A DNA stretch of 36,130 nucleotides from Chitinophagaceae bacterium (GCA_013140985.1 JABFRU010000078.1:1-36130); one strand, 5' to 3'; shown: positions 26,334-35,437, numbered from the stretch's first letter. Program-made: numbers and translations. Notes: a model not told the origin generated them from the letters alone.

Positions 26334-27035
26334 TTATACTTTAACACCAAAGATATACCCAACTAATGCCGATAATCCCATAGCAAGTGTCCCCCAGATT
26401 GTAATACGTACAATAGCTTTTCCTGCACTTGAGCCTCCTGTCTTTGCCGAAATTGTGCCTAATATAATTAGAAAAAGTATTGTGAAACCATATAGACAAT
26501 ACTCCATGATTTTTACTGGTGCAAAAAGCACTACCAAAAGAGGTAATACACCCCCAACTGTGAATGAAGCTCCTGAAGCTATTGCTGCTTGTATTGGGTT
26601 TGCTTGACTAATCTCATTTATACCCAATTCGTCTCTTACATGTGTTGCCAAAGCATCTTTTTCAGTCAATTCAATTGCTACTTGCATTGCCGTTTCTTTT
26701 TTTAGGCCTCTCTTCTCATAGATTTGAGCTAATATGTTCAACTCTTCTTCAGGCATATCCCTAAGCTCTTGCCTCTCTCTTTCTATATCTGCTTTTTCTG
26801 TATCAGTTTGGGAACTTACAGAAACATATTCACCCGCAGCCATTGATAATGCACCTGCAACAAGTCCTGCGACTGTTGCTAAAACAATAGGTTCTCTTGT
26901 TGAACTTGCAGCCGCAACACCTATTGCAAGACTTGAAATAGATATAATCCCATCGTTTGCTCCCAAAACAGCAGCTCTTAACCAATTACTCCGGTGTATG
27001 TAGTGGCTGTCTAAATAGTTGTCAATTGTAATCAT
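26334..27035 (-). CDS. VIT1/CCC1-family transporter (iron/manganese)
   Basis: This 233-residue membrane protein is of the VIT1/CCC1 family, which moves Fe2+ or Mn2+ across membranes. The family signature LRAAVLGANDGIISISSLAIG is present near the N-terminus. Two transmembrane helices follow, then a charged cytoplasmic metal-binding-like helical region (ERERQELRDMPEEELNILAQIYEKRG), and three more transmembrane helices. The longer open frame begins with a TTG at 27074; the ATG at 27035 gives a more natural start just before DNYLDSHY. Codon use (ATA/ATT for Ile, GCA/GCT for Ala, few GCC or GGC) differs from its neighbours and suggests acquisition. It stands alone on the minus strand. Confidence 0.88.
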   Translation of the reverse strand: MITIDNYLDSHYIHRSNWLRAAVLGANDGIISISSLAIGVAAASSTREPIVLATVAGLVAGALSMAAGEYVSVSSQTDTEKADIERERQELRDMPEEELNILAQIYEKRGLKKETAMQVAIELTEKDALATHVRDELGINEISQANPIQAAIASGASFTVGGVLPLLVVLFAPVKIMEYCLYGFTILFLIILGTISAKTGGSSAGKAIVRITIWGTLAMGLSALVGYIFGVKV

Positions 27036-27179
27036 TTTCTGGTTTAAATATGGTGTGTATGAAATTACGCTCAACGGCCAGAGCTTTCTGCTCCCGCAAA
27101 GCGGGACAAGTTGTGCTGATATCCAGTTATCCTTCAGCCCGAACCGAAGCAGAGTAAAGTTAATACAGTTCCCTGATGA

Positions 27180-27734
27180 TTATAATCTACTTTGCATTTT
27201 CATCGTCTTCAGATCATAGAGCTGGATCTCATGCTTATCGGTCTTATCGTATTTTTCATTCTTGTTGCTATCATAATGACCGGTTATAACTATCACACCG
27301 GTTTGTTTGTTTAGCTCCCAGGTGCTGATGAAAAAACTGTCATCCGTTATTTGTGTTTTTTCTTTGCCATCCGTTGACATGATTATTAATTGTTGCGGAT
27401 CGTTCCAGTCAATACCTTTTTTTCCATCCACATCTTTTGTTCTGCCGGAAACAATGATCTTATTGATCTGCAGGCTGTCTAATTTAAGTTGCTCTATGGC
27501 CCCCAAATGAGCATCTTCGGGAAAGCCAGCTTCCCTGCTTTCTCCTGTTCTTGTATTGATGAACAACAGGTACCTGCCTTCCATATACAATTTACTGTAG
27601 GTGTTGACAGAAACAATAACATAGTCTGTCCCCTGCAGGTCGGTTATTTTATTAAAGCCGACATAATTGTTTTTGTCCTGGCCATAAGTTGTAAAGGCCA
27701 ATAAGAAGAATAGTAATGGTAAGATCTTTTTCAT
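27180..27734 (-). CDS. Secreted protein of unknown function with EF-hand-like loop
   Basis: The ATG at 27734 gives a 184-residue protein with a signal peptide (MKKILPLLFFLLAFTTYG, cleavage before Gln). The longer open frame to 27779 starts with a TTG and has no signal-like N-terminus. The mature part is beta-rich. It contains DSNKNEKYDKTDKHE, a DxNxNxxxD calcium-binding-like loop common in secreted Bacteroidota proteins, and ends in a LYDLKT strand that resembles a TolB-type propeller blade. No enzyme motif is recognised. It precedes the NTF2-like gene's neighbourhood without overlap, and its function is unknown. Confidence 0.65.
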   Translation of the reverse strand: MKKILPLLFFLLAFTTYGQDKNNYVGFNKITDLQGTDYVIVSVNTYSKLYMEGRYLLFINTRTGESREAGFPEDAHLGAIEQLKLDSLQINKIIVSGRTKDVDGKKGIDWNDPQQLIIMSTDGKEKTQITDDSFFISTWELNKQTGVIVITGHYDSNKNEKYDKTDKHEIQLYDLKTMKMQSRL

Positions 27735-27826
27735 GGTGTTTCTTTTTAATTGATGATAGAAAAACCGGAGCTGCTGCAAAGATTCCTAAGTTGCCGCTGC
27801 CATGCTGTGAAAAAAATGTTAAGTGA

Positions 27827-28186
27827 TCAACTGCTCTGCTGTTTTCTTTGCATCAGGTAAGTGGTGAGCTGTTTTATTTTGTCGCCCTCGAAGTGGAACA
27901 CATCACAGAATACAGCGTCCAATAATCCGCCATTCTTCATTTGTGCGGTGACAGCGCCTTCTGCTATTACAATATTTCCTTCTTCTACCATTCTTATAGT
28001 AGTGATAGTGGGCTTGCCGGTAAAAGCATCGTTCTCTATTTCTTTATCAAATGCTTCTTTGCCCTGGTGATAAAAGAATCCCGGCATATCCCAGGTCACA
28101 TCATCGGTGAGGCAGGATAATATCCTTTCATGATCATGTTCATGAAAAGCATCCATGTAAGTTTCGACTACTTTTTTGTTGCTCAT
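27827..28186 (-). CDS. NTF2-like/SnoaL-like protein
   Basis: This 119-residue protein has the compact alpha+beta cone fold of the NTF2/SnoaL superfamily. It has an N-terminal helix (VVETYMDAFHEHDHERILSC), the motif DDVTWDMPGFFYHQGKEAFD, and a C-terminal strand pair (AVFCDVFHFEGDKIKQLTTY). Such proteins include polyketide cyclases, isomerases and binding proteins; the sequence alone does not allow a specific call. It has no signal peptide and appears cytoplasmic. It lies between two unrelated small genes on the same strand. Confidence 0.75.
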   Translation of the reverse strand: MSNKKVVETYMDAFHEHDHERILSCLTDDVTWDMPGFFYHQGKEAFDKEIENDAFTGKPTITTIRMVEEGNIVIAEGAVTAQMKNGGLLDAVFCDVFHFEGDKIKQLTTYLMQRKQQSS

Positions 28187-28215
28187 GATGTTGTTTGATG
28201 TGACGCCATGGTTTA

Positions 28216-28710
28216 TTAAGATGTCCAGGAAGAAATGAACTTATATCTTCCCTGTATTTTCTCGATAGAAAAATAAATCTTTAGGCAATTGCTTTTTTTC
28301 GAAATAAAAGTATATGGGTAGCTGAATATCAATCTGCAGCCGCCATCTTTATGATCGGGTTCAAGAATGTAAGATAGATATCCCTTGCTTACTGTCTCCA
28401 TAAACCAAATACCAAAGAAGTCGTTGTATTTCGTAGCTATAAATTCATCCCGGCTTATTAAAGAATCTTGCTTATTGTCTTGGGAATATGTGCTACAAGG
28501 ATTGTAGCGAAAAGGGAATTGAAAGTGGTCTGCGATATGGCTCATGTTTCTTGCCATTACCGCCTTCTTTAATTCAATGGAAAAATTCATAAGCGAAACG
28601 CTATCGGCCTTCTTTTGATGCTCACAAGCATTCTGGGGGCTATCAGTTTTGGAAGCTGAGTTGCAACAAGAAAGGAAAATGACTGCTAATGGTATAAAAA
28701 ACTTTAGCAT
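28216..28710 (-). CDS. Putative lipoprotein of unknown function
   Basis: This 164-residue protein begins with a lipoprotein-like signal (FFIPLAVIFLSCC; Cys15 or Cys16). The mature part contains VMARNMSHIADHFQFPFRYN, an acidic middle region, and CRLIFSYPYTFISKKSNC toward the C-terminus. No family is recognised. It would be lipid-anchored in the envelope. It sits 25 bases past the stop codon of the large DUF3857 gene on the same strand, so it could be in the same transcript. Confidence 0.6.
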   Translation of the reverse strand: MLKFFIPLAVIFLSCCNSASKTDSPQNACEHQKKADSVSLMNFSIELKKAVMARNMSHIADHFQFPFRYNPCSTYSQDNKQDSLISRDEFIATKYNDFFGIWFMETVSKGYLSYILEPDHKDGGCRLIFSYPYTFISKKSNCLKIYFSIEKIQGRYKFISSWTS

Positions 28711-28735
28711 AACATTACTTAAGCGTTACTGTCAA

Positions 28736-30886
28736 TCATATCTTCTTCAGCAATATCTTCTTCTGCGAAAAATTAAAAGCAGCATCGAGCATCTCCATCA
28801 TCTTAGGCCAGCTTTCTTTTTTCAGGATTGTCTGCTTATATACTTTCTTCACCAGTATGCTCAGCTTATTGCCTTCAATGGTGGCCTGCACAGCAAAAGT
28901 GCCGGCTTCATTATCAATATTGGTGTTCAGGTTTTGTATGCCTACAGCTTTATATCCATCGGGAATAGTAAAGCTGATAATATTGCGCAGGCTGCGGGGA
29001 AAGCCCATATAAGCATCTACTTCACGAACCTTTTCATCCCGGTTCACAAAAAGTTGTTCGCCGGTTAGCCCGGGTATAGATACCAATAAATTATTGCCCG
29101 CCACTTTTACCATATCACTCAATTCAAATTTATTGGTGTAGTTGAGTTCCTGCTTGCGCCAGGTGCGGCCATCGGTATTCAATGTAAATTCATTGTAGGC
29201 AGTCAGGTTGTCGAAATCATCTTCGAAAACATCTTTCATATATTCCAACTTGCGGATCTTATCTTCTTTTTTTCTTTCCCGGAGACGGGTCTCATAAGCT
29301 TCCAATGCGGCATCTTTAGCGCCGGCTCTTACATCGTCCTCGCCACCATAGCTGCGATGATCATCATCCAGCGCAGGTGTATAAAGCATAGCCTGGTAAT
29401 TGTAAAATGTTTTGCTGAGACCCACCACTGCTTTTTGTAATGTTACAGACATGTTGCGGGTGGCAGTGTCCATTGCGGCAGAGATCGTATTCGTAGTAAT
29501 ATTTTCATCAGCAGTACTGGCCGGTAAAGTGACCGGTGTAGCCGTTGGATTTTTTCCCAATGAAATAATATAGGCTGGTGTATTTAAAAACTCTTCTTTG
29601 AAATCATATGGGTTGGAAAATATGGTTGCATTAAAAATGTATTTGCCTTTTACCCTGACCATCCATTCCGGCTCTGTTCTGAAAATAATATTCTCCGGTT
29701 TGGTAACATTGGCCGGTGATGTAACGATCAATTCGTAAGGGATTTTTTTCAACTCAAGGCATTGCGTAAGGCAGGACGCAAATAACTCACTGGAAAAACC
29801 ATTTGCCCTGTAATGCGACATGTGACGCAAAACATAATAAGCCTTTTGGATAAAATCTTCTTCCCGCAGGTCGGCATAGCCAATTTGTTTGAGATAGGCT
29901 TTGGCCATTGTGTAATAATAAGAACCATCCAGCCGGTTATAGAGACTGTTCATTTTTTTAGCCAGCTCTTCAGGACTGATATTTTGTTTTAGTTCCCCTT
30001 TATCGCCGATAAAAAGATCGGAACGGTTCTCAGTTCTTGAAAAAACGATCTGGAATTTTATCATGGGCAACTCCACTAAACTATTTACCCAACGGTTGGA
30101 TTTCAATTTTTCCCTGTTACGGTCTTCCCATGTGTAATCAGCGCTGGTATTGCCCGATTCTTTGAACAACGGCGCACCCATAGTTGATTTGGAATTCACA
30201 AATGATTTATCATCGGTGTCTATTTCAAATTTCTGACTGAGAACAGGATATTCTCTTGTACAAACAAAATAGATAGGATCAAATTCGATAAAGCTCATCT
30301 TCTTCACCGTGTTATCATCATAGAAAATGGTTCCGTAATCAATAATGTCGCCGGGAGTAAGATCGGGAACAGCCACTTTATAATAATAAGTACGGCTCTT
30401 GCTTTTATCGTAGTAGGTATTTGCCTTGCCGATATAAGGAGCGAAAGTGGAAGGCACATCGTCATTGTCTTCAACAAACACTGCATTGCGAAGCGAAACA
30501 TCCTGCACGGTACCATTGGGTTTGATCACTTTTATCCCGGCACCATCATACGATGACCCGATACGAAAATAAAAAGATGAATAAGAATTGACCGCATCCT
30601 TATCGTTTACTTTGATTCGACGACGGGTAACTTCATATACGGCCAGTTTATTGGCATCTTTGTCAAAGGAGAATTTAGTTTTTTGAGCGATGATGATACC
30701 GCTTTCGTCTTTCCATTTTTCAGGAACAATGCTTACTTTAAAATCAGGGTCCGCATCATCCCAGATCAGTTTCATGTTCTTTGCTATAGACTCAAGCTTC
30801 GACGGGCTAAATGTATCATCGTCGTCCTGCGCTTTGACAGATAAAAAAAGAATTGAAAGGGGAATGATCAAAACTAATTTTTTCAT
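28736..30886 (-). CDS. Secreted DUF3857 protein with degenerate transglutaminase-like domain
   Basis: This 716-residue protein has a signal peptide (1-19, ILFLSVKAQ). DUF3857 lies at about 60-260, a transglutaminase-like region at about 300-425, and DUF3858-like beta domains toward the C-terminus. By position, the transglutaminase Cys/His/Asp sites appear to be Ser, Trp and Asn (around 365, 408 and 419), so peptidase or crosslinking activity is unlikely. The paralogue at 31426-33366 retains the triad. The protein would act in the periplasm or on the surface. A long palindrome lies just upstream of its ATG. It is probably downstream of the paralogue in one transcriptional unit, with GxxExxY between them. 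Confidence 0.85.
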   Translation of the reverse strand: MKKLVLIIPLSILFLSVKAQDDDDTFSPSKLESIAKNMKLIWDDADPDFKVSIVPEKWKDESGIIIAQKTKFSFDKDANKLAVYEVTRRRIKVNDKDAVNSYSSFYFRIGSSYDGAGIKVIKPNGTVQDVSLRNAVFVEDNDDVPSTFAPYIGKANTYYDKSKSRTYYYKVAVPDLTPGDIIDYGTIFYDDNTVKKMSFIEFDPIYFVCTREYPVLSQKFEIDTDDKSFVNSKSTMGAPLFKESGNTSADYTWEDRNREKLKSNRWVNSLVELPMIKFQIVFSRTENRSDLFIGDKGELKQNISPEELAKKMNSLYNRLDGSYYYTMAKAYLKQIGYADLREEDFIQKAYYVLRHMSHYRANGFSSELFASCLTQCLELKKIPYELIVTSPANVTKPENIIFRTEPEWMVRVKGKYIFNATIFSNPYDFKEEFLNTPAYIISLGKNPTATPVTLPASTADENITTNTISAAMDTATRNMSVTLQKAVVGLSKTFYNYQAMLYTPALDDDHRSYGGEDDVRAGAKDAALEAYETRLRERKKEDKIRKLEYMKDVFEDDFDNLTAYNEFTLNTDGRTWRKQELNYTNKFELSDMVKVAGNNLLVSIPGLTGEQLFVNRDEKVREVDAYMGFPRSLRNIISFTIPDGYKAVGIQNLNTNIDNEAGTFAVQATIEGNKLSILVKKVYKQTILKKESWPKMMEMLDAAFNFSQKKILLKKI

Positions 30887-30900
30887 ACTCTATTTTTTGT

Positions 30901-30963
30901 TTCCCACAAAGACACAAAGGACACTAATGGGGTTCTTTGTGTGCTTAGCGGTCTTTGTGGGAA
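30901..30963. repeat. CACAAAG-type palindromic repeat
   Basis: TTCCCACAAAGAC (30901-30913) and GTCTTTGTGGGAA (30951-30963) are perfect complements. An inner pair, ACACAAAG (30912-30919) and CTTTGTGT (30935-30942), makes a second step. The 63-bp palindrome sits between the GxxExxY stop and the DUF3857 start, 15 bases upstream of the latter's ATG. A similar sequence is found in the first codons of the GxxExxY gene. Confidence 0.75.
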
Positions 30964-31003
30964 TATTTTTTAAAGGCCACTAAGAAAATCACAGTGATTT
31001 TAT

Positions 31004-31429
31004 TTAAACTACTCCGTCATTTATTTTTCTGTGTATCCCGTCTTTGATCAAATTGACATTGAAATTTATCAGAAGACCAAGTTTGAGCCCTGTTAATTTC
31101 ATATAGTTCAATGTAATTTTATGATGTATTTTTTCTAAGCATTCAACTGACTTTAATTCAACAAGTAGTTTGTTGCACATAATAATATCGGTTCTGAAGC
31201 TTTTATCCAACAAAGCTGTTTTGTATTTTACTGTTACGTCCTGCTGACGAGTATAATGTATTCCCTTTTCCTCAAGCTCAAAAACAAAAGCGGATTCATA
31301 AACACTTTCCAGGAGGCCGGGACCAAGTATGCTATGAATTGTGTAGGCAATATCAACGGCAATTTTAGCCAGATCATTTTCAGATAAATCTGCTTTGAAT
31401 CCTTTGTGGCTTTGTGGGAGATCAATCAT
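31004..31429 (-). CDS. GxxExxY family protein (PD-(D/E)XK-like)
   Basis: This 141-residue protein contains the namesake motif GLLESVYE near residues 39-46, followed by the family's ligand-like stretch (TDIIMCNKLLVELKSVECLE, with ELK) and a C-terminal GLLINFNVNLIKDGI. This is the GxxExxY family, which is fold-related to PD-(D/E)XK nucleases, with function unknown. The ATG overlaps the stop of the DUF3857 gene upstream by four bases (ATGA), suggesting translational coupling. Its first codons contain a CCACAAAG-type sequence (31400-31418) matching the repeat downstream of its stop. Both features suggest that the gene was inserted with its repeats between two related genes. Confidence 0.88.
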   Translation of the reverse strand: MIDLPQSHKGFKADLSENDLAKIAVDIAYTIHSILGPGLLESVYESAFVFELEEKGIHYTRQQDVTVKYKTALLDKSFRTDIIMCNKLLVELKSVECLEKIHHKITLNYMKLTGLKLGLLINFNVNLIKDGIHRKINDGVV

Positions 31430-33366
31430 GGCTTTTGTATCAAAATAAGATTGCTGTTAAAATCTTTCAGTTTTTTAGCAAATGCTTTCCAATTCTCAAA
31501 ATCCGGTTTACGGATGCGGCCGGTATTGAATGACAATGTTTTCTTGAAGGTCACTTTATTGTCTTTAACAGTATAAGATCCCTGCACTTCATAATCATTT
31601 GCTTTTTCACTGATCGCAGCCGGTAATGAAACCACTTTATAACCTGCAGGCAATATCAGTTCTGTTTCATCCTGCATCACATGGGCAGAATGTAATGAAT
31701 AATCCTGTTGACGGTCTTTGTCGGGAATAATGCCACGCAAATTTTCCGGGAAGAAGTCAATACCGGCATATACTTCTTTGTCTTCAGTGATGATGTAGTT
31801 GCTCAGGTCAATATCACCTTCTATCGTTACAGGAATTTCCCTGTTATTAAGATCAGATGTCTTTACGTTGGAAACGATGAGGTTCCTGTTGCCGAATTCA
31901 AGATAGCGGTCGATCATTTTTTTCTTATCATCATTGGGCAATTCATGATAGAACTGGTGGAAGCCGGTACGTTCTTCGCCTGACAAGGTCACTTTCACAT
32001 GGCCTTTCAGTACATTGTCTTTTAATTGGAATGTGGTTTGCGTAAGGATCTTGTTTTTGTCTTTATCCATCACCGGCACTTTCTTCACATCATATTTATC
32101 CCCTTTGCCGATCAAAACTTCTTTGCCCTGTATGCGCCATGCATAATCACCGAAAGGAATATATTTTTCTGTTCCATCGAGATAATATTCTTTGCCGCCA
32201 ACAATAACAGTGCTGATGCAATGATTATCTACAGCCAGGGAAGGCAATGTATAATCATAAGGAATATGCCGGGTGCCGATCCATGTCATGTAGGCTTCGA
32301 GACCTGCCAGCTTCAGCATCTCCGTCATTAAATTGGCCATGCCTTTGCAATCGCCATATTTTGTTTTGAAAACTTCCTGTGCTGTGGCGGGAATAAAACC
32401 TGCCATACCATCTTCAAAAGCTATGTAGCGGATATTATCCTGCACCCAATAGAAAATGGATTTTACTTTTTCAATATCATTTGGTTTGCCTGCAGTGAGT
32501 TCTGTTACTTTCGCTTTTAGTTCAGCAGGATCGTTCACACATTTGGCATATAGATATTTGTACCAGTTGTACAGGTCGCCCACATCGCCAAATCCTTTTT
32601 CTTTTTTACCATCATAGGTAAATGATTTGACCACCAGCACCAAATGTGGCCAGGTGTAGGCCATACCCATTGACCTGCTTTCTGATTTAACACCCAGTGT
32701 GTTCAGTATTTTGAAAGTATAAACGGTTGAATTCTTTTCCTGTGTTTTTGATTTGGTGATCTTGTAATCAGCAAAGTTGAATTCTCTTATGTCCAACTCA
32801 AGCCAATCAGGAACTACAATACGGACAATCCTTTCTTTGGCAGGGAACCAGGTATGAAAATAAATGCTGGTCAGGTATTTACTGTCGAAGAATTTCTTTT
32901 CTGTTTCTACTCTTGTCACATCACCATAACCTGTAAAGCGGATGTTGAAATATTTTACCCGGCTGTCATCGGAGAAAAAATCACTTGAGCTGGCAGAGCG
33001 GTCAATGGCATAGCCTACATTATAATTCTTCTTGGTACCAAACATCCCTTTTACTTTTTCCAGTTGTTTGAAGGAGCTGATCTTGCAAAAAGAATTATAA
33101 AAATCATAATACTGCATACTGGCTCTCTCCCGCAAGGCAAGAAAAGTAATGCCTGTATTTTGAGTAGCAGTTACCACCGGCAGTTTGTCTTCACTGCGGC
33201 CCCTGTCAAAAGTATATTCCTCTTCCAGCGAAGTAGCTACCACCCGGTCGTCGGGAAAAACTTTTTTCAGGCGGTTGGCTTCATAAATATCATCATCCGT
33301 TTGGGCATGTAAAAAACCCGGCACTAAAAGCCAGGTGAACAGCAACAGCTTCAAGCTTTTTTTCAT
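31426..33366 (-). CDS. Secreted DUF3857/transglutaminase-like protein with intact triad
   Basis: This 646-residue protein has a signal peptide (about 1-21, FLHAQ), an N-terminal DUF3857 domain (about 60-270), a transglutaminase-like core (about 295-410) and a beta-rich C-terminal domain. The core carries YGDCKG (Cys340), DNHC (His382) and YLDGT (Asp397), the expected Cys-His-Asp triad. Such proteins are predicted to be envelope cysteine peptidases or amidases; the substrate is unknown. It is the first gene of the minus-strand group that continues with GxxExxY and the degenerate paralogue, and it is divergent from korA. The length and domain order fit other Bacteroidota proteins of this type. 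Confidence 0.88.
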   Translation of the reverse strand: MKKSLKLLLFTWLLVPGFLHAQTDDDIYEANRLKKVFPDDRVVATSLEEEYTFDRGRSEDKLPVVTATQNTGITFLALRERASMQYYDFYNSFCKISSFKQLEKVKGMFGTKKNYNVGYAIDRSASSSDFFSDDSRVKYFNIRFTGYGDVTRVETEKKFFDSKYLTSIYFHTWFPAKERIVRIVVPDWLELDIREFNFADYKITKSKTQEKNSTVYTFKILNTLGVKSESRSMGMAYTWPHLVLVVKSFTYDGKKEKGFGDVGDLYNWYKYLYAKCVNDPAELKAKVTELTAGKPNDIEKVKSIFYWVQDNIRYIAFEDGMAGFIPATAQEVFKTKYGDCKGMANLMTEMLKLAGLEAYMTWIGTRHIPYDYTLPSLAVDNHCISTVIVGGKEYYLDGTEKYIPFGDYAWRIQGKEVLIGKGDKYDVKKVPVMDKDKNKILTQTTFQLKDNVLKGHVKVTLSGEERTGFHQFYHELPNDDKKKMIDRYLEFGNRNLIVSNVKTSDLNNREIPVTIEGDIDLSNYIITEDKEVYAGIDFFPENLRGIIPDKDRQQDYSLHSAHVMQDETELILPAGYKVVSLPAAISEKANDYEVQGSYTVKDNKVTFKKTLSFNTGRIRKPDFENWKAFAKKLKDFNSNLILIQKP

Positions 33367-33532
33367 GTATTTATTTTTACCTTGTTTTTTGCCACATGGA
33401 ATTCGTCCAGATAAAATCAGGGCTCATTTCATATTTAAAAATCGGGTAAGCAAGATAAAATTAATTGACCGATTTAGCGGGATGCAGAACTATTTTATGA
33501 TAAAAATCAATTTACTAATGCCCGACTTGCTT

Positions 33533-33540
33533 TAAATTCG
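33533..33540 (+). promoter_or_regulatory. Candidate -7 box (TAAATTCG) for the korA-like gene
   Basis: TAAATTCG matches TAnnTTTG at seven of eight positions and lies 17 bases upstream of the ATG at 33558. The -33 region has no strong TTG. Confidence 0.4.
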
Positions 33541-33557
33541 CAACACAACTTAAAAGC

Positions 33558-35414
33558 ATGACAAGAAAGCAGGAAACTTTACAGGATGTAGTTATCAAAT
33601 TTGCCGGTGATAGCGGCGATGGAATGCAATTGACAGGAACGCAGTTCACTAATAATACCGCTTTATTAGGTATTGACCTGGCCACTTTCCCCGATTTTCC
33701 TGCCGAGATCAGGGCACCGATAGGAACTCTGCCCGGTGTCAGCGGCTTTCAACTTCGTTTTTCAAGCGACAGGGTGTTTACCCCCGGTGATGCCTGTGAT
33801 GTGCTGGTGGCGATGAATGCGGCAGCATTGAAGACAAACCTTACAGCCATTAAGAAAGGAGGAAAGATCATTGTCAATACTGATGGTTTTGATGCAAAGA
33901 ACCTGCGTCTCGCCAATTATCCTGAAGGGGAAAATCCATTGGAAAATGGCAGTCTTGGTAATTATGAAGTGATAAAAATGGATGTGACGAAAATGACCCG
34001 AGAAGCATTGAAAGAATTTACCATGGGAATGAAAGAAAAGGACAGGGCCAAGAATATGTTTGTGCTGGGCTTTTTATACTGGATGTATAACCGGGATATG
34101 GGAAGTTCCATCAACTTTTTAAAAGAGAAGTTTGGGAAAAAGGAAGATATTCTCAACAGCAATATAAAAGTATTACAGGCTGGTTATAATTATGGTGACA
34201 CCACAGAAACATTCACTACAACTTATAAAGTTGACAAAGCGAAAATGGAACCCGGCACCTACCGTTCCATTATGGGCAACCAGGCAGTGGCATATGGTTT
34301 GATCGCTGCTTCGCAAAAAAGTGGTCTGCCGCTTTTTCTCGGATCGTATCCCATTACACCGGCATCGGATATCCTGCATGACCTGGCGAAGTATAAAAAT
34401 TTTGGTGTAAGAACTTTCCAGGCAGAAGATGAGATCGCTGCCATTACTTCTGCGATCGGTGCAGCCTATGGTGGTGCATTGGGTGTAACAACTTCCAGCG
34501 GACCGGGCATTGCATTGAAAGGGGAAGCCATTGGTTTGGCAGTGATGCTGGAAATTCCATTGATCATTATTAATATTCAGAGAGGGGGGCCGTCAACAGG
34601 ACTTCCAACCAAAACAGAACAGAGTGACCTGATGCAGGCTTATTACGGAAGAAATGGTGAATGCCCCATGCCGATCATATCTGCCAGCACACCCGGTGAT
34701 TGTTTTGATGCCATCTATGAAGCAGTGCGCATCTCTGTACAACATATGATACCGGTAATGTTTTTAAGCGATGGTTATATTGCCAATGGAGCTGAGCCAT
34801 GGAAATTCCCGACATCAGACCAGTTGCAACCGATCACTGTAAAATTCAAAACAGACCTCGGTCATGGCGAAGATAAATTTCAGCCCTACTTAAGAGATGA
34901 AAAATTAACAAGGCCATGGGCTGTGCCGGGCACAGCAGGATTGGAGCACCGCATTGGTGGATTAGAAAAACAAAACATCACCGGTAATGTAAATTATGAA
35001 CCGGAGAATCACCAATTAATGGTGAAGATCAGGCAGGAAAAAGTTGATAAGATCGCTGACTATATTCCTGAATTGAAATTGGACAGTGGCGCTGATAAAG
35101 GAAAAATTCTTGTATTAGGATGGGGCTCTACCTATGGGGCTATCAAATCAGCTTGCAGTGAAATGCAGGCAAGAGGTTACGCAGTCAGTCATGCACATCT
35201 TCGTCATATAAGGCCCTTCCCTAAAAATTTGGGAGACATACTAAAGAACTTTGAAACCGTTTTAATTCCCGAGATCAATAATGGCCAGCTGATCCGCATC
35301 ATAAGGGATGTTTATTTTGTGGATGCCAAAGGCTACAACAAAATAATGGGAGTGCCTATCACCAAAACAGAACTGGTGATGAAACTGGAGGAAATGCTGG
35401 GCGGGAAGAATTAG
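33558..35414 (+). CDS. korA: 2-oxoacid:ferredoxin oxidoreductase, alpha subunit (gamma-alpha fusion)
   Basis: This 618-residue cytoplasmic subunit is a gamma-alpha fusion. The first about 190 residues form the gamma domain (IKFAGDSGDGMQLTGTQFT, then PDFPAEIRAPIGTLPGVSGFQ). The rest is the alpha pyrimidine-binding part (GNQAVAYGLIAASQKSGLPL, then GSYPITPASDILH, EDEIAAITSAIGAAYGG, TSSGPGIALKGEAIG). It partners with a beta subunit carrying TPP and an iron-sulfur cluster to convert 2-oxoglutarate or another 2-oxoacid to the acyl-CoA with reduced ferredoxin. The substrate cannot be told from this subunit, so the symbol is tentative. The beta subunit usually follows directly, but it is absent from the window; a terminator follows at 35438. 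Confidence 0.9.
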   Translation: MTRKQETLQDVVIKFAGDSGDGMQLTGTQFTNNTALLGIDLATFPDFPAEIRAPIGTLPGVSGFQLRFSSDRVFTPGDACDVLVAMNAAALKTNLTAIKKGGKIIVNTDGFDAKNLRLANYPEGENPLENGSLGNYEVIKMDVTKMTREALKEFTMGMKEKDRAKNMFVLGFLYWMYNRDMGSSINFLKEKFGKKEDILNSNIKVLQAGYNYGDTTETFTTTYKVDKAKMEPGTYRSIMGNQAVAYGLIAASQKSGLPLFLGSYPITPASDILHDLAKYKNFGVRTFQAEDEIAAITSAIGAAYGGALGVTTSSGPGIALKGEAIGLAVMLEIPLIIINIQRGGPSTGLPTKTEQSDLMQAYYGRNGECPMPIISASTPGDCFDAIYEAVRISVQHMIPVMFLSDGYIANGAEPWKFPTSDQLQPITVKFKTDLGHGEDKFQPYLRDEKLTRPWAVPGTAGLEHRIGGLEKQNITGNVNYEPENHQLMVKIRQEKVDKIADYIPELKLDSGADKGKILVLGWGSTYGAIKSACSEMQARGYAVSHAHLRHIRPFPKNLGDILKNFETVLIPEINNGQLIRIIRDVYFVDAKGYNKIMGVPITKTELVMKLEEMLGGKN

Positions 35415-35437
35415 CAATAGCAATTGATCTTATGAAA

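Noticed and set aside
26239-27120. Integron attC-like sites around the VIT gene (GTTGAGC and GCACAAC, and GCCCAAC downstream on the minus strand).
   Set aside because: The R-box matches are partial, no properly spaced complementary L boxes are present, and the downstream site lacks a matching R' box.
28120-28150. Palindrome-like CATGATCATGTTCATG inside the NTF2-like gene.
   Set aside because: It encodes the plausible helix residues HEHDHE and is explained by codon use.
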